A stretch of DNA of 35,087 nucleotides from Candidatus Lactobacillus pullistercoris. GTDB taxonomy: Bacteria > Bacillota > Bacilli > Lactobacillales > Lactobacillaceae. The position numbers and the translations under genes are program-made. Numbering within the stretch: position 1 is the stretch's first letter; each line of letters begins with the position of its first letter. Under the pieces are notes generated by a model. It made no database searches, was not told the DNA's origin, and saw only the letters and a program-made list of their open reading frames with translations. Shown here one piece after another: positions 1 to 10,498 of this stretch. The stretch covers positions 1 through 35,087 of the forward strand of contig JAHLFT010000103.1 in the NCBI GenBank assembly GCA_018883635.1. The letters run 5' to 3'.

Positions 1-264
1 GCAGAACGCATTTAAGAGGCAAAAAGAAAGTCGAAACGGATGTCGGTATCATGTTCATGACGATGAATCTGAAAAAATATGGAGCCAACAAGAAGGTAAA
101 GCCTTCGAATTTTCATTTCAAAAACAAAAAAAGGAATTCACTAAAAATAATGAATTTCTGTGTTTTTATATCCGGGCTAAAAATCGAGTTTCTTCCCAGA
201 CACTTTTTATTTTTTCGAAAATTTTTCGATTTTTTGCGTACTTAATATTAGAGAGCAAAATATT

Positions 265-278
265 TGAACGCTCGTTCG
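265..278. promoter_or_regulatory. LexA (SOS) box upstream of recA
   Basis: TGAACGCTCGTTCG matches Gram-positive CGAAC-N4-GTTCG at 9 of 10 defined positions; lies just upstream of the recA -35. Confidence 0.85.
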
Positions 279-286
279 CTTTTTTC

Positions 287-316
287 TTGCATTCTAGTGA
301 GGAGAAAAAGTATAAT
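287..316 (+). promoter_or_regulatory. recA promoter
   Basis: TTGCAT (287-292), 18-bp spacer, TATAAT (311-316). Confidence 0.75.
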
Positions 317-347
317 TAATGGGTAATATCCATAGGAGGTAAATAGT

Positions 348-1457
348 TTGGCCAAAGATGAAAAAAAGGCTGCCTTGGATGCAGCGTTAAAGAAAATTGA
401 AAAGAACTTTGGTAAAGGCGCAGTTATGCGCATGGGTGAAAAAGCAGATACGCAAATTTCAACTGTGCCTACCGGTTCAATTGCCTTAGATGCTGCTTTA
501 GGTGTCGGTGGTTATCCACGCGGTAGAATTATTGAAGTTTATGGTCCTGAATCTTCAGGTAAAACTACAGTTGCGTTACATGCCGTTGCCGAAGTACAAA
601 AACGTGGTGGTACAGCAGCTTATATTGATGCGGAAAATGCAATGGATCCAGCCTATGCAGAAGCTTTGGGAGTAGACATTGATTCACTTATCTTGTCTCA
701 ACCAAATACTGGTGAAGAAGGTCTTCAAATTGCGGATACTTTAATTTCCAGTGGTGCAATTGACATTGTTGTAGTTGACTCAGTTGCTGCTTTGGTACCA
801 CGTGCAGAAATTGAAGGTGAAATGGGGGATGCTCACGTTGGTTTACAAGCTCGTTTAATGAGTCAGGCTTTACGTAAACTTTCAGGTACCATTTCTAAGA
901 CTAAAACCATTGCGATTTTCATTAACCAGATTCGTGAAAAAGTTGGTGTAATGTTTGGAAATCCTGAAACAACTCCAGGTGGACGTGCATTAAAATTCTA
1001 TTCTACGATTCGTTTGGAAGTTAGAAGAGCAGAACAAATCAAACAATCTGGAGATGTTTTAGGTAACCGCGTTAAGATTAAGGTTGTTAAAAATAAAGTT
1101 GCCCCACCATTTAAAGTGGCAGAAGTTGATATCATGTACGGAAAAGGTATTTCTCAAAGTGGAGAACTTCTTGACATGGCAGCTGATAAAGATATTATTA
1201 ACAAAGCTGGTTCGTGGTATTCATACCAAGATGATCGAATTGGACAAGGGCGTGAAAATGCCAAGAAATACCTTGAAGATCATCCTGAAGTTTACCATGA
1301 TGTTCAAGAAAAAGTTCGTCAAGCTTATGGAATTGATGAACAGGCAATCGCAGATCGCGAAAATCCTGAAAAGGTGAAAGAAAAGCGCGAAGCTGAAGAT
1401 AAAAATAAATCAGCAAAAGAAGAAACTGATAAAAAAACAGCCAGTAAAACAAAATAA
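348..1457 (+). CDS. recA: Recombinase RecA (TTG start)
   Basis: ORF with Walker [14 protein letters not shown] and RecA core ([27 protein letters not shown]); TTG start at 348 preceded by AGGAGG. Confidence 0.98.
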   Translation: MAKDEKKAALDAALKKIEKNFGKGAVMRMGEKADTQISTVPTGSIALDAALGVGGYPRGRIIEVYGPESSGKTTVALHAVAEVQKRGGTAAYIDAENAMDPAYAEALGVDIDSLILSQPNTGEEGLQIADTLISSGAIDIVVVDSVAALVPRAEIEGEMGDAHVGLQARLMSQALRKLSGTISKTKTIAIFINQIREKVGVMFGNPETTPGGRALKFYSTIRLEVRRAEQIKQSGDVLGNRVKIKVVKNKVAPPFKVAEVDIMYGKGISQSGELLDMAADKDIINKAGSWYSYQDDRIGQGRENAKKYLEDHPEVYHDVQEKVRQAYGIDEQAIADRENPEKVKEKREAEDKNKSAKEETDKKTASKTK

Positions 1458-1475
1458 AGTTGAAGAAATCAACCT

Positions 1476-1507
1476 AGACCTTGGATTTTAAGTCCAAGGT
1501 CTTTTTT
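1476..1507 (+). terminator. Rho-independent terminator after recA
   Basis: AGACCTTGGA-TTTTAAG-TCCAAGGTCT followed by a T-run. Confidence 0.92.
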
Positions 1508-1514
1508 CCTGTGA

Positions 1515-1543
1515 TTGACATGTGCACAGTAGTTCTTTATCAT
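1515..1543 (+). promoter_or_regulatory. rny promoter
   Basis: TTGACA (1515-1520), 17-bp spacer, TATCAT (1538-1543). Confidence 0.7.
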
Positions 1544-1580
1544 AAAACTGTGTGAATAATTCTAAAAAAAGGCGATAGTA

Positions 1581-3215
1581 ATGATGGTAAATGAAATTTT
1601 GATTCCCGTCGTAATTGCTATTGTTTCACTTTTAGTGGGATCCGGCATTGGTTATGCGTTTCGTAAGAATTCATGGGAAAAGAAAGCCCAGAATGCGCAA
1701 AATGATGCTGACCACATTCTTGCTGATGCTAAAGCGCAGTTAGCTGCAGCTAAAGCAGAAGTTAATGCACAAAATCAAGCCGCGGAAGCAGTTAAGCAAA
1801 GTGCAGAAAATACCAAGAAAGAAAAAATTCTTGAAGCTCAAGAAGAAATTCATGATTATCGACAAAAAACTGAAGAAAGTCTTAACGAAAAGCGTGACGA
1901 AATTTCTCGTTTGCAAAATCGTTTAAGACAGCGTGAAGACACTCTTGATCATCAAAAATCTTTGTTGGAGGAGAAAGAATCTGGCCTCTCACAAAAAGAA
2001 GATCAATTAAAGCAGCAAAAGTCTAATTTAGATAAGCGACTGACTGAAGCTGATGATTTGGTTAAAAAACAACGTCAAAGGCTTTATGAAGTAGCTGATT
2101 TAGATAAAGAAGAAGCTAAAAAACTTGTTTTATCTAATTTGTCAGACGAACTTGTTAAAGAACGTGCAGAATTGATTAGAAATAGTAATGAAGAAGTTCA
2201 AGCTAAAGCTGATCGATTTGCCCAACAAGTTCTAGTAGATGCAATTCAAAGTAGTGCAGCAGATACGGTAGCTGAGACAACTGTTTCAGTAGTCGATCTT
2301 CCTAATGAAGAGATGAAGGGTCGAATTATTGGACGTGAAGGTCGAAATATTCGTTCATTTGAAGCACTAACTGGAATTGATTTGATTATTGATGACACAC
2401 CTAAAGTTGTTACACTTAGTGGTTTTGATCCAATTAGACGTGAGATTGCTAAAAGAGCAATGCAACGTTTAATTAAAGATGGACGTATTCATCCAGCTCG
2501 TATTGAAGAAATGGTTGATAAGGCCCGTAAGGAAGTTAATGATGATATTTACGAGGCAGGTGAAAGTGCCTTGATGGATCTGGGAATTCACCGAATGAAC
2601 CCAGAATTAGTCAAGACGCTTGGACGCCTTAAATATCGGACTTCTTATGGACAAAATGTTTTAGCCCATTCAATCGAAGTTGCTAAATTAGCAGGAACTA
2701 TGGCTGCAGAACTTGGTCTAGATGAAAAACTAGCAGTTCGCGCGGGATTATTACACGATATTGGTAAAGCAATTGATCATGATATTGAAGGTTCCCATGT
2801 TGAAATTGGGGTTGAATTGACAAGAAAATATCATGAATCAGATATAGTTGTAAATGCAATTGCGGCTCACCATGGAGATGTACCGAAGTTGTCGTTTATT
2901 GCAGAGCTAGTAGTAGCTGCAGATACGATTTCGTCGGCTCGACCAGGTGCAAGAAGTGAAAGTTTAGAAAATTATATTAGACGATTAACTGAACTTGAAC
3001 AAATTGCTAAGAGTTATCAAGGAGTCAAGCAGGCATATGCCATTCAAGCGGGACGTGAAGTTCGCGTGATGGTTGAACCTGATGAAATTTCTGATGATCG
3101 AATAACTATTTTGGCTAGAGATATTAAAAACCAAGTTGAAAAAGAACTTGATTATCCTGGCAATATTAAAATTACAGTTATCCGAGAAAAACGAGTTGTT
3201 GCAGTTGCAAGATAA
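1581..3215 (+). CDS. rny: Ribonuclease Y
   Basis: N-terminal TM helix, long coiled coil, KH domain ([28 protein letters not shown]) and HD domain ([21 protein letters not shown]). Confidence 0.97.
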   Translation: MMVNEILIPVVIAIVSLLVGSGIGYAFRKNSWEKKAQNAQNDADHILADAKAQLAAAKAEVNAQNQAAEAVKQSAENTKKEKILEAQEEIHDYRQKTEESLNEKRDEISRLQNRLRQREDTLDHQKSLLEEKESGLSQKEDQLKQQKSNLDKRLTEADDLVKKQRQRLYEVADLDKEEAKKLVLSNLSDELVKERAELIRNSNEEVQAKADRFAQQVLVDAIQSSAADTVAETTVSVVDLPNEEMKGRIIGREGRNIRSFEALTGIDLIIDDTPKVVTLSGFDPIRREIAKRAMQRLIKDGRIHPARIEEMVDKARKEVNDDIYEAGESALMDLGIHRMNPELVKTLGRLKYRTSYGQNVLAHSIEVAKLAGTMAAELGLDEKLAVRAGLLHDIGKAIDHDIEGSHVEIGVELTRKYHESDIVVNAIAAHHGDVPKLSFIAELVVAADTISSARPGARSESLENYIRRLTELEQIAKSYQGVKQAYAIQAGREVRVMVEPDEISDDRITILARDIKNQVEKELDYPGNIKITVIREKRVVAVAR

Positions 3216-3219
3216 GGTT

Positions 3220-3253
3220 AAAGTGCAGAGTATTAATGCTCTGCACTTTTTTA
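3220..3253 (+). terminator. Terminator after rny
   Basis: AAAGTGCAGAG-TATTAATG-CTCTGCACTTTTTT hairpin. Confidence 0.9.
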
Positions 3254-3266
3254 TATCTATATAGGC

Positions 3267-3296
3267 TTGATTGTTATTTATGAGTCCTTGTATAAT
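3267..3296 (+). promoter_or_regulatory. Promoter of tagO-like gene
   Basis: TTGATT (3267-3272), 18-bp spacer, TATAAT (3291-3296). Confidence 0.6.
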
Positions 3297-3327
3297 TAGA
3301 ACAAGTATCTAAAGAAAGTAGTCAAAA

Positions 3328-4515
3328 ATGTTTAAAATTATAGTTGATTTATTCTTTTTAGTAATCATTCAAGCTGCGATTACGCCATTTATTAGACGAT
3401 TAGCTTTTGTATTAGGAGCCGTTGACAATCCTAATGCTAGAAGAGTTAATAAAAAGCCAATGCCGACCATTGGCGGACTGGGAATTTTCGTGACTTACAA
3501 TATTGGTACATTTATCTTGTTAAGAGAACAATTTCCTACACACGAATTATTTGCAATTTTACTCGCTTCTAGCGTAATTGTTTTGACAGGTATGATTGAT
3601 GACATTTTGGAATTAAAGCCGAGACAAAAGATGTTTGGGATCTTTATTGCCGCTTTAGTGGTTTATTTCTTAGCTGGAATAAGAATGAATGTTGTTAACT
3701 TTCCATTTGTCAGCCATGAAATCAATTTAGGCTGGTGGAGTTTACCGATTACTATCTTTTGGATATTGGCTTTAACTAATGCTGTCAATTTAATTGATGG
3801 CCTCGATGGCTTAGCAGATGGTGTTTCAATGATCTCACTTATTACTATGGGAATTGTGGGGTATTTCTTTTTACACACACATCAATTATATGTTCCCATA
3901 GCTTGTTTTATGCTAGCTGCTTGTCTACTGGGTTTCTTACCATATAATTTTCATCCAGCTAAGATTTTCTTAGGTGATACCGGTGCATTGTACATCGGCT
4001 TCATGATTGCAGTTTTATCATTAAAAGGATTAAAAAATGTTACTTTCATTTCTCTTTTAGTGCCAATTATTATTCTAGGTGTGCCAATTACTGATACAGT
4101 TTATGCAATGATTCGGCGTAAGTTAAATAAACATCCCGTTTCACAGGCAGATAAACATCACTTGCATCACCAGTTAATGAAAATGGGTCTGACACATCGG
4201 CAAACAGTTTTGACTATTTATGCCATTTCATTAATTTTTTCATTTATTTCGTTGCTATTTTTATTATCACCAGATTGGGGAACTTGGCCACTGATAGTTG
4301 CGTTGTTGTTTGCCTTAGAACTGTTTGTTGAGTCAATTGGACTTTTGGGTGAAAATTATAAACCGTTAATGCATTTGATTCAGAAAATCATCAGTTCACG
4401 CAGTACAAAAGATCCGCAAATTGAAGTTTGGCATTTGGGTGATGAAAAACCTAGTCAATTAAAACGACCAGACAAGACTTTTAAAGTTGAAGATAAAAAA
4501 GAAAAAAGTGAGTAA
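3328..4515 (+). CDS. tagO: Undecaprenyl-phosphate N-acetylglucosaminyl 1-phosphate transferase (TagO/WecA, MraY family)
   Basis: Polytopic membrane protein with DDILELKPRQKM, NAVNLIDGLDGLADGV, FLGDTGALYIGF and HHLHHQLM family motifs. Confidence 0.9.
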   Translation: MFKIIVDLFFLVIIQAAITPFIRRLAFVLGAVDNPNARRVNKKPMPTIGGLGIFVTYNIGTFILLREQFPTHELFAILLASSVIVLTGMIDDILELKPRQKMFGIFIAALVVYFLAGIRMNVVNFPFVSHEINLGWWSLPITIFWILALTNAVNLIDGLDGLADGVSMISLITMGIVGYFFLHTHQLYVPIACFMLAACLLGFLPYNFHPAKIFLGDTGALYIGFMIAVLSLKGLKNVTFISLLVPIIILGVPITDTVYAMIRRKLNKHPVSQADKHHLHHQLMKMGLTHRQTVLTIYAISLIFSFISLLFLLSPDWGTWPLIVALLFALELFVESIGLLGENYKPLMHLIQKIISSRSTKDPQIEVWHLGDEKPSQLKRPDKTFKVEDKKEKSE

Positions 4516-4558
4516 AATGCCACTTTGAAAAAAGTTGGTAGTTTTACTCACCTTTTTT
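4502..4558. terminator. Bidirectional terminator between tagO-like gene and yigZ
   Basis: GTGAGTAAAA...GTTTTACTCAC hairpin with a T-run on plus and the AAAAAA (T-run on minus) on the other side; the tagO stop codon lies within the stem. Confidence 0.75.
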
Positions 4559-4564
4559 AGTTTG

Positions 4565-5230
4565 TTAAATTTGTTCATGAAAATTCGTACTTTCAACTGG
4601 TATTTCATTGTATCTTTTTTCACCAGTTGAAAAATTAACTTGACCGGATAACAGATTGGTAATTTCTTTTTCAAAATTATCAATCTGTTTTTCATCTAAA
4701 AATACTTGGATCTTAATATCAACACCATAATCGATGTTTTTGATAAAAATTTTCTCTTTTTGTAAGTAATGGTTGATTTCGTCAAAATTACTATAGCTTA
4801 CATTAAAAATGATTTCTTGTTGAAGAACTCTTTTAACTACACCGATTGCTTTAACCGCTTCAGTAACACTATTGGAGTATGCCCGAATTAGGCCACCAGC
4901 ACCTAATTTAATACCGCCAAAATATCGGGTTACAACTACAGTTAAATTCTTTAGTTTCATAAGTTGTAGTGCTTTTAATTCCGGAATGCCGGCTGTACCT
5001 GATGGCTCACCGTTATCACTGGCTTTTACTTGATCATCGTTAAGGCCAAGCGTATAGGCAAAAGTATTGTGTGTTGCGTCGCGGTACTTTTTAGAAATAT
5101 TTTTAATAAATTCATCAGCTTCAGAGACTGTTTTAGTCCTAGCAATATTTGTGATAAATTTACTTTTTTTAATTATTATTTCGTGACAACCATTTTCTTT
5201 AATTGTTAAAAAATTTTCTTTTTCTGCCAA
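4565..5230 (-). CDS. YigZ/IMPACT family protein
   Basis: SKFITNIARTKTVSEADEFIKNISKKYRDATHNTFAY and DNGEPSGTAGIP...VVVTRYFGGIKLGAGGLIRAY are YigZ/UPF0029 signatures. TTG start at 5230 preceded by AGAGGTG; the 282-aa ORF in the track extends upstream into comFA. Confidence 0.9.
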   Translation of the reverse strand: MAEKENFLTIKENGCHEIIIKKSKFITNIARTKTVSEADEFIKNISKKYRDATHNTFAYTLGLNDDQVKASDNGEPSGTAGIPELKALQLMKLKNLTVVVTRYFGGIKLGAGGLIRAYSNSVTEAVKAIGVVKRVLQQEIIFNVSYSNFDEINHYLQKEKIFIKNIDYGVDIKIQVFLDEKQIDNFEKEITNLLSGQVNFSTGEKRYNEIPVESTNFHEQI

Positions 5231-5276
5231 AAAAATCACCTCTTTTTGCGTATATATAGTTGGGAGGGAAAATAAA

Positions 5277-6563
5277 ATGGATGAATTAACCCAATTAGCT
5301 GGACGACAATGGGTGTCCGATAAGTTGGATTCTAGCATAAATAGCGAGCACTTAAAAGTTTCAGCTATAGAGGATGGAAAGTGTAATCGTTGCGGATCAG
5401 TTGTTACTGCCAAATTACCTAATGGAAAAAAGTATTGTCGTGCTTGTATTGGTTTAGGCAGGATATGCGAAGATGATCAACTAATTCGTGTTTTAACTAA
5501 AGATCTAAATTTCTCGGCTTTGAAAAATGGAGGTCTTACTTGGCAAGGAAAATTAACCAAGATTCAACAAACAATTTCTGATAATTTAGTAAAAAATTTT
5601 ACTGAAAAAAATGACACTCTTGTGCATGCTGTAACTGGTGCAGGGAAAACCGAAATGCTTTTTCAAGTGATTAGTGAGTGTATGCGGCAGAAGATGAGAG
5701 CTTGCATTGCGACGCCAAGAATTGATGTTGTTAATGAACTATTTCCGCGATTTAGCCAAGCTTTTTCAGGTTTAAAAATTGGTAAGTATCATGGTCGAGA
5801 ATTTAAAGAACCAGAAAATGAACAATTAACTATTTGTACGACTCATCAACTGATGAAGTTTTATCAAGCTTTTGACTTACTAGTTATTGATGAAGTGGAT
5901 TCCTTTCCTTATGCCAATAACGCGCAATTACATTTTGCAGCTCAAAATGCGGTCAAACCGACAGGTGTAAATATTTATTTAACAGCTACGCCAACGGCGG
6001 ATTTGCTTGAAAAAGTGAAAAACAAGCAGATTAAACTACTAAAATTAAACCGGCGTTTTCATGGTGAGTTGTTACCAGTACCCAAGGAAAAATTATTTTT
6101 TCGACCATTTTTAGCAAAAAAGAAAATTAATTCAACTCTGGTTAAAGAAATTTTAAAAGTGATAAAAGCAGGTCATCCGCTACTATTGTTTGTTCCGCGG
6201 ATTGATGAAGTTGACGATTATTTATCTTTTCTAAAGCAAGTTGAAGAATTGAAAAAAATAGAAATAGCTGGTGTTCATGCGCAAGATCTCAAGCGAATAG
6301 AAAAAGTTCAACAGTTTAGGGATAAGAAAATTCAATTATTAGTGACTACGACCATTTTGGAACGTGGTGTAACTTTCAAACATGTCTGGGTAATTGTTGT
6401 AGCTGCAGATGATCCGATTTATTCAACGGCTAGTCTAGTTCAAATAGCCGGAAGAGTTGGACGCGCTCAAGATGATCCAGATGGTTTAATTTTATATTGC
6501 TATCACCATTACACGAATGAAATTGCTGAGGCAGTAAAACAAATAAAGGAAATGAATCAATGA
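5277..6563 (+). CDS. comFA: Late competence DNA helicase ComFA
   Basis: Cys cluster CNRCGSV...CRACIGLGR, Walker A AVTGAGKTEM, DEVD box, helicase C motifs (TTTILERGVTF, QIAGRVGRA); followed by comFC. Confidence 0.93.
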   Translation: MDELTQLAGRQWVSDKLDSSINSEHLKVSAIEDGKCNRCGSVVTAKLPNGKKYCRACIGLGRICEDDQLIRVLTKDLNFSALKNGGLTWQGKLTKIQQTISDNLVKNFTEKNDTLVHAVTGAGKTEMLFQVISECMRQKMRACIATPRIDVVNELFPRFSQAFSGLKIGKYHGREFKEPENEQLTICTTHQLMKFYQAFDLLVIDEVDSFPYANNAQLHFAAQNAVKPTGVNIYLTATPTADLLEKVKNKQIKLLKLNRRFHGELLPVPKEKLFFRPFLAKKKINSTLVKEILKVIKAGHPLLLFVPRIDEVDDYLSFLKQVEELKKIEIAGVHAQDLKRIEKVQQFRDKKIQLLVTTTILERGVTFKHVWVIVVAADDPIYSTASLVQIAGRVGRAQDDPDGLILYCYHHYTNEIAEAVKQIKEMNQ

Positions 6564-7255
6564 AACAATGTTTACTATGTAATCAGTTCTTTGCTGTAAA
6601 GCCAGATTTATTTGATTTATTTATCTTTAAGAAAATCACAGGTCCTCGAATTTGTCCTCATTGTAAAAAACGCTTTCCTTTATTGAAAAAAACTCAGTGT
6701 AAAATTTGCGATAAAGAAATGACAAAAAATGAAATTTGTTCTGATTGTCAAATGTGGGATGAAATTTATCATGGCAAAATTTTAAAGAATCGCTCAATTT
6801 ATGAATACAGTTCTGCTTTTCATGATTTAATGGTGCAATACAAACGGTATGGAGATTATGAATTAAGGAAAGTCTTGCAAGAACTAATTAAAGATCAGCT
6901 CCAAAAGTTTGAATATGATTTTTATGTTCCAATTCCAACATCGCCAGAACACCGTGATCGAAGACAATTTGATACGATTAGTGCTATTTTTCAACCACTT
7001 TTTCCGTTAACTTTTATGCTTGAAAAAAAGTCTGGTACACGAGCACAAGGACAAAAGAATCGGGAGCAGCGATTAAAAACACCGCAATCCTTTTTGATTG
7101 CTAACCTTGATGGAATAAGGGATAATATTAGTAATCAACGGATTCTATTATTAGACGATATTTATACTACGGGAAGAACACTTTATAATGCTCGCGATAA
7201 GCTACTGGAAGTTTTCCCAGAAGTGCAAATTGAAAGTTTTTCAATTTGTCGGTAA
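6560..7255 (+). CDS. comFC: ComFC family phosphoribosyltransferase-like protein
   Basis: N-terminal CxxC clusters and C-terminal PRTase motif RILLLDDIYTTGRTL; 4-bp overlap with comFA (ATGA). Confidence 0.92.
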   Translation: MKQCLLCNQFFAVKPDLFDLFIFKKITGPRICPHCKKRFPLLKKTQCKICDKEMTKNEICSDCQMWDEIYHGKILKNRSIYEYSSAFHDLMVQYKRYGDYELRKVLQELIKDQLQKFEYDFYVPIPTSPEHRDRRQFDTISAIFQPLFPLTFMLEKKSGTRAQGQKNREQRLKTPQSFLIANLDGIRDNISNQRILLLDDIYTTGRTLYNARDKLLEVFPEVQIESFSICR

Positions 7256-7305
7256 AAATATATAAAACGCTTACATTTTTTGCTATAATAAATATGTAAA
7301 CAAAA

Positions 7306-7319
7306 ACCGCATAAGCGGT
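7306..7319 (+). other. Small stem-loop next to hpf ribosome-binding site
   Basis: ACCGC-ATAA-GCGGT perfect 5-bp stem, immediately before AAAGGAG. Confidence 0.5.
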
Positions 7320-7335
7320 GAAAGGAGAATCTTAT

Positions 7336-7881
7336 ATGTTAAAGTACAATGTTCGTGGAGAAAATATTGAAGTTACAGAAGCTTTAAGAAGTTATGTTGA
7401 AAAACGTTTAAATAAATTAGAAAAGTATTTTGACTTATCACAAGATGTGATTGCTCACGTAAACTTAAAGGTTTACCGTGATCACTCAGCAAAAGTTGAA
7501 GTAACTATTCCATTACCATACTTAGTTTTAAGAGCTGAAGAAACCACGGACGATATGTATCGTAGTATTGATTTCGTTTCAGAAAAGCTTGAACGTCAAA
7601 TTAGAAAATACAAGACTCGTGTTAACAGAAAGAGTCGTGAAAAAGGCTTACATGATTTCTTTGTAGAAGAACCAGCTGAAGAAGAAAAGAAACCAAGTGA
7701 ATTTAATATTGTTCGTAACAAGCGTGTTAGCTTAAAACCAATGGATCCAGAAGAAGCTATTTTGCAAATGGATATGCTTGAACATGATTTCTTTGTTTTC
7801 CAAGATGCAGAAACAAATGGCACAAGCGTTGTTTACCGTAGAAACGACGGTCGCTATGGTTTGATTGAAACAAATGAATAA
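7336..7881 (+). CDS. hpf: Long-form ribosome hibernation promoting factor
   Basis: MLKYNVRGENIEVTEALRSYVEKRLNKLEKYF N-terminus and C-terminal dimerisation domain (FNIVRNKRVSLKPMDPEEAILQMDMLEHDFFVF). ATG at 7336 with AAAGGAG upstream; track start GTG 7318 is likely too early. Confidence 0.95.
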   Translation: MLKYNVRGENIEVTEALRSYVEKRLNKLEKYFDLSQDVIAHVNLKVYRDHSAKVEVTIPLPYLVLRAEETTDDMYRSIDFVSEKLERQIRKYKTRVNRKSREKGLHDFFVEEPAEEEKKPSEFNIVRNKRVSLKPMDPEEAILQMDMLEHDFFVFQDAETNGTSVVYRRNDGRYGLIETNE

Positions 7882-7917
7882 AATTTAAAATTATAATCGA
7901 ATTGTAAACTTTTAGAT

Positions 7918-7954
7918 AAAAGAGCCAAGCATTGTAGATGCATGGCCCTTTTTA
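7918..7954 (+). terminator. Terminator after hpf
   Basis: GAGCCAAGCAT-TGTAG-ATGCATGGCCC with T-run (one internal mismatch). Confidence 0.8.
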
Positions 7955-8049
7955 TTGTTTATTTATTCCTGGTTGATTTTTAATTTGCGCTCAATCATGG
8001 TAAAATTAATCTGTATTTTTAGACTTTCAACATATAAGGGACCGATTTA

Positions 8050-10449
8050 ATGGCAAATATTTTAAAGAAACTTTATAACGCAGATAAAAGAGAATTAAAA
8101 CGATTTGAAAGAATAGCTAAGAAAGTAGAATCTTATGCTGACGAAATGAGTAAGCTTTCAGATGATGAATTGAAGGCTAAGACACCAGAATTTCGTGAAC
8201 GCTTGAAAAATGGTGAAACTTTAGACGATATTTTGCCTGAAGCTTTTGCTGTTTCACGAGAAGGTGCTAAGCGTGTATTAGGCTTATATCCATTCCATGT
8301 TCAAATTTTAGGTGGGATTGCGCTTCACTATGGTAACATTGCCGAAATGATGACCGGTGAAGGTAAAACTTTAACGGCTACAATGCCTGTATACTTGAAT
8401 GCCCTTGAAGAAAAAGGAGTTCATGTTGTAACTGTTAATGAATATTTGTCTAGCCGTGACGAAGAAGAAATGGGTCAACTATACAAGTGGCTTGGCTTAA
8501 CAGTAGGCTTAAACTTGAATTCAATGTCTCCAGATGAAAAACGGGAAGCATACAATTGTGACGTTACCTATTCAACTAACTCAGAATTAGGTTTTGACTA
8601 TTTGCGTGATAACATGGTTGTTTATAAAGAACAAATGGTTCAAAGACCATTGAATTTCGCAATTATCGATGAGGTTGACTCAATCTTAATTGATGAAGCT
8701 AGAACTCCATTGATCATTTCTGGTCAAGCTGAACAAGCTAATAGTGACTACATTCGTGCTGATCGTTTTGTTAAAACTTTATCCGAAGACAAGAGTGATA
8801 ATGACGCTGACGATGATAAAGATTATGGCGATTACAAGATTGACTGGCCAACAAAGACAATTGCTTTGACTAAAACTGGAATTGAAAAAGCATGTAAACA
8901 CTTTGGCTTGAAGAACTTGTATGACGTTGAAAATCAAAAGTTAGTTCACCACATTGATCAAGCTTTACGTGCTAACTACATCATGCTTAAAGATATTGAT
9001 TATGTTGTTCAAAATGGTGAAGTAATGATTGTTGACTCCTTTACCGGTCGTGTAATGGAGGGTCGTCGTTATTCAGATGGTCTACACCAAGCGATTGAAG
9101 CAAAAGAAGGCGTTAAGATTCAAGAAGAATCTAAGACGCAAGCAACGATTACTTACCAGAACTTCTTTAGAATGTACAAGAAGTTATCAGGGATGACCGG
9201 TACTGGTAAGACTGAAGAAGAAGAATTCCGTGAAATTTATAACATGCAGGTTATCACAATTCCGACTAACCGTCCGATTGCCAGAAAAGATATGCCTGAT
9301 ATTCTGTATCCAACTTTAGATTCAAAATTCCATGCTGTAGTTGAAGAAATTAAACAACGTCACGCTAAGGGACAGCCAGTCTTAGTTGGTACAGTTGCTA
9401 TTGAAAGTTCAGAACGTTTGAGTCATCTGTTAGATGAAGCAGGCATTCCTCATGCAGTTTTGAACGCTAAGAATCACGCTAAAGAAGCACAAATTATTAT
9501 GAATGCTGGGCAACGTGGGGCAGTTACGATTGCTACTAACATGGCCGGTCGTGGTACTGATATTAAACTTGGGCCTGGTGTTAAAGAATTGGGTGGTTTA
9601 GCAGTTATTGGTACTGAACGGCACGAATCACGTCGTATTGATAATCAGCTTCGTGGTCGTTCAGGTCGACAAGGTGATCCAGGTTATACTAGATTTTATC
9701 TTTCACTTGAAGATGACTTGATGAAGCGTTTCGGTGGAGATCGTGTTAAAAACTTCTTGGATCGTTTATCTGATAACGATGATGATAAAGTTATCGAAAG
9801 TCGTTTAATTACTCACCAAGTTGAATCAGCTCAAAAGCGTGTTGAAGGTAATAACTATGATACGCGTAAGCAAACTTTGCAATATGATGATGTTATGCGT
9901 ATTCAGCGTGAAATCATTTACGGCGAAAGAATGCAAGTAATTGATGCTGATAAATCATTAAAGAATGTGTTAGTACCAATGATTCACCGGACAATTAATC
10001 ACCAGGTTAATATGTTTACTCAAGGTGATCGCAACAAATGGCGTTTAGATTCTCTTCGTGACTTTATCGTTTCAAGTTTGACTTCTGAAGAAGTTATGAA
10101 TGAGATTGACTTTAAGACTATCAGTGTTGATGACTTAAAGAAGACACTCTATGACATTGTTGAAAAGAACTTTGAAGAAAAAGAAAAAGCTTTAGGTGAT
10201 CCTTCTCAAATGTTGGAATTTGAAAAGGTTGTAATTTTACGTGTTGTTGATGATCGCTGGACTGATCATATTGATGCAATGGATCAATTACGTCAATCTA
10301 TTGGTCTTCGTGGTTATGGACAGTTGAATCCATTAGTTGAATATCAAGATTCTGGCTACAGAATGTTTGAAGAAATGATTTCTAATATTGAATTTGATGT
10401 CACACGTTTGTTCATGAAGGCAGAAATAAGACAAAACTTAAGTCGTTAA
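8050..10449 (+). CDS. secA: Preprotein translocase ATPase SecA
   Basis: [66 protein letters not shown]. Confidence 0.98.
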   Translation: MANILKKLYNADKRELKRFERIAKKVESYADEMSKLSDDELKAKTPEFRERLKNGETLDDILPEAFAVSREGAKRVLGLYPFHVQILGGIALHYGNIAEMMTGEGKTLTATMPVYLNALEEKGVHVVTVNEYLSSRDEEEMGQLYKWLGLTVGLNLNSMSPDEKREAYNCDVTYSTNSELGFDYLRDNMVVYKEQMVQRPLNFAIIDEVDSILIDEARTPLIISGQAEQANSDYIRADRFVKTLSEDKSDNDADDDKDYGDYKIDWPTKTIALTKTGIEKACKHFGLKNLYDVENQKLVHHIDQALRANYIMLKDIDYVVQNGEVMIVDSFTGRVMEGRRYSDGLHQAIEAKEGVKIQEESKTQATITYQNFFRMYKKLSGMTGTGKTEEEEFREIYNMQVITIPTNRPIARKDMPDILYPTLDSKFHAVVEEIKQRHAKGQPVLVGTVAIESSERLSHLLDEAGIPHAVLNAKNHAKEAQIIMNAGQRGAVTIATNMAGRGTDIKLGPGVKELGGLAVIGTERHESRRIDNQLRGRSGRQGDPGYTRFYLSLEDDLMKRFGGDRVKNFLDRLSDNDDDKVIESRLITHQVESAQKRVEGNNYDTRKQTLQYDDVMRIQREIIYGERMQVIDADKSLKNVLVPMIHRTINHQVNMFTQGDRNKWRLDSLRDFIVSSLTSEEVMNEIDFKTISVDDLKKTLYDIVEKNFEEKEKALGDPSQMLEFEKVVILRVVDDRWTDHIDAMDQLRQSIGLRGYGQLNPLVEYQDSGYRMFEEMISNIEFDVTRLFMKAEIRQNLSR

Positions 10450-10453
10450 TAAT

Positions 10454-10484
10454 AAGGGGGAAGTGACATGCTTTCCCTTTTTTT
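10454..10484 (+). terminator. Terminator between secA and prfB
   Basis: AAGGGGGAAG-TGACATG-CTTTCCCTTTTTTT hairpin plus T-run. Confidence 0.75.
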
Positions 10485-10498
10485 GTAAGGGAGAAAAA

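Noticed and set aside
1084-1452. ORFs 1084-1377 (+) and 1198-1452 (-) inside recA
   Set aside because: Fully embedded in the recA reading frame; shadow ORFs with no RBS or recognisable domain.
4459-4695. 78-aa minus ORF across the tagO-yigZ junction
   Set aside because: Overlaps the bidirectional terminator and the yigZ frame; Lys/Phe-rich shadow ORF.
7290-7310. TGTAAACAAAAACC as a catabolite-responsive element before hpf
   Set aside because: Lacks the central CG and the right half of the cre consensus TGWAANCGNTNWCA.
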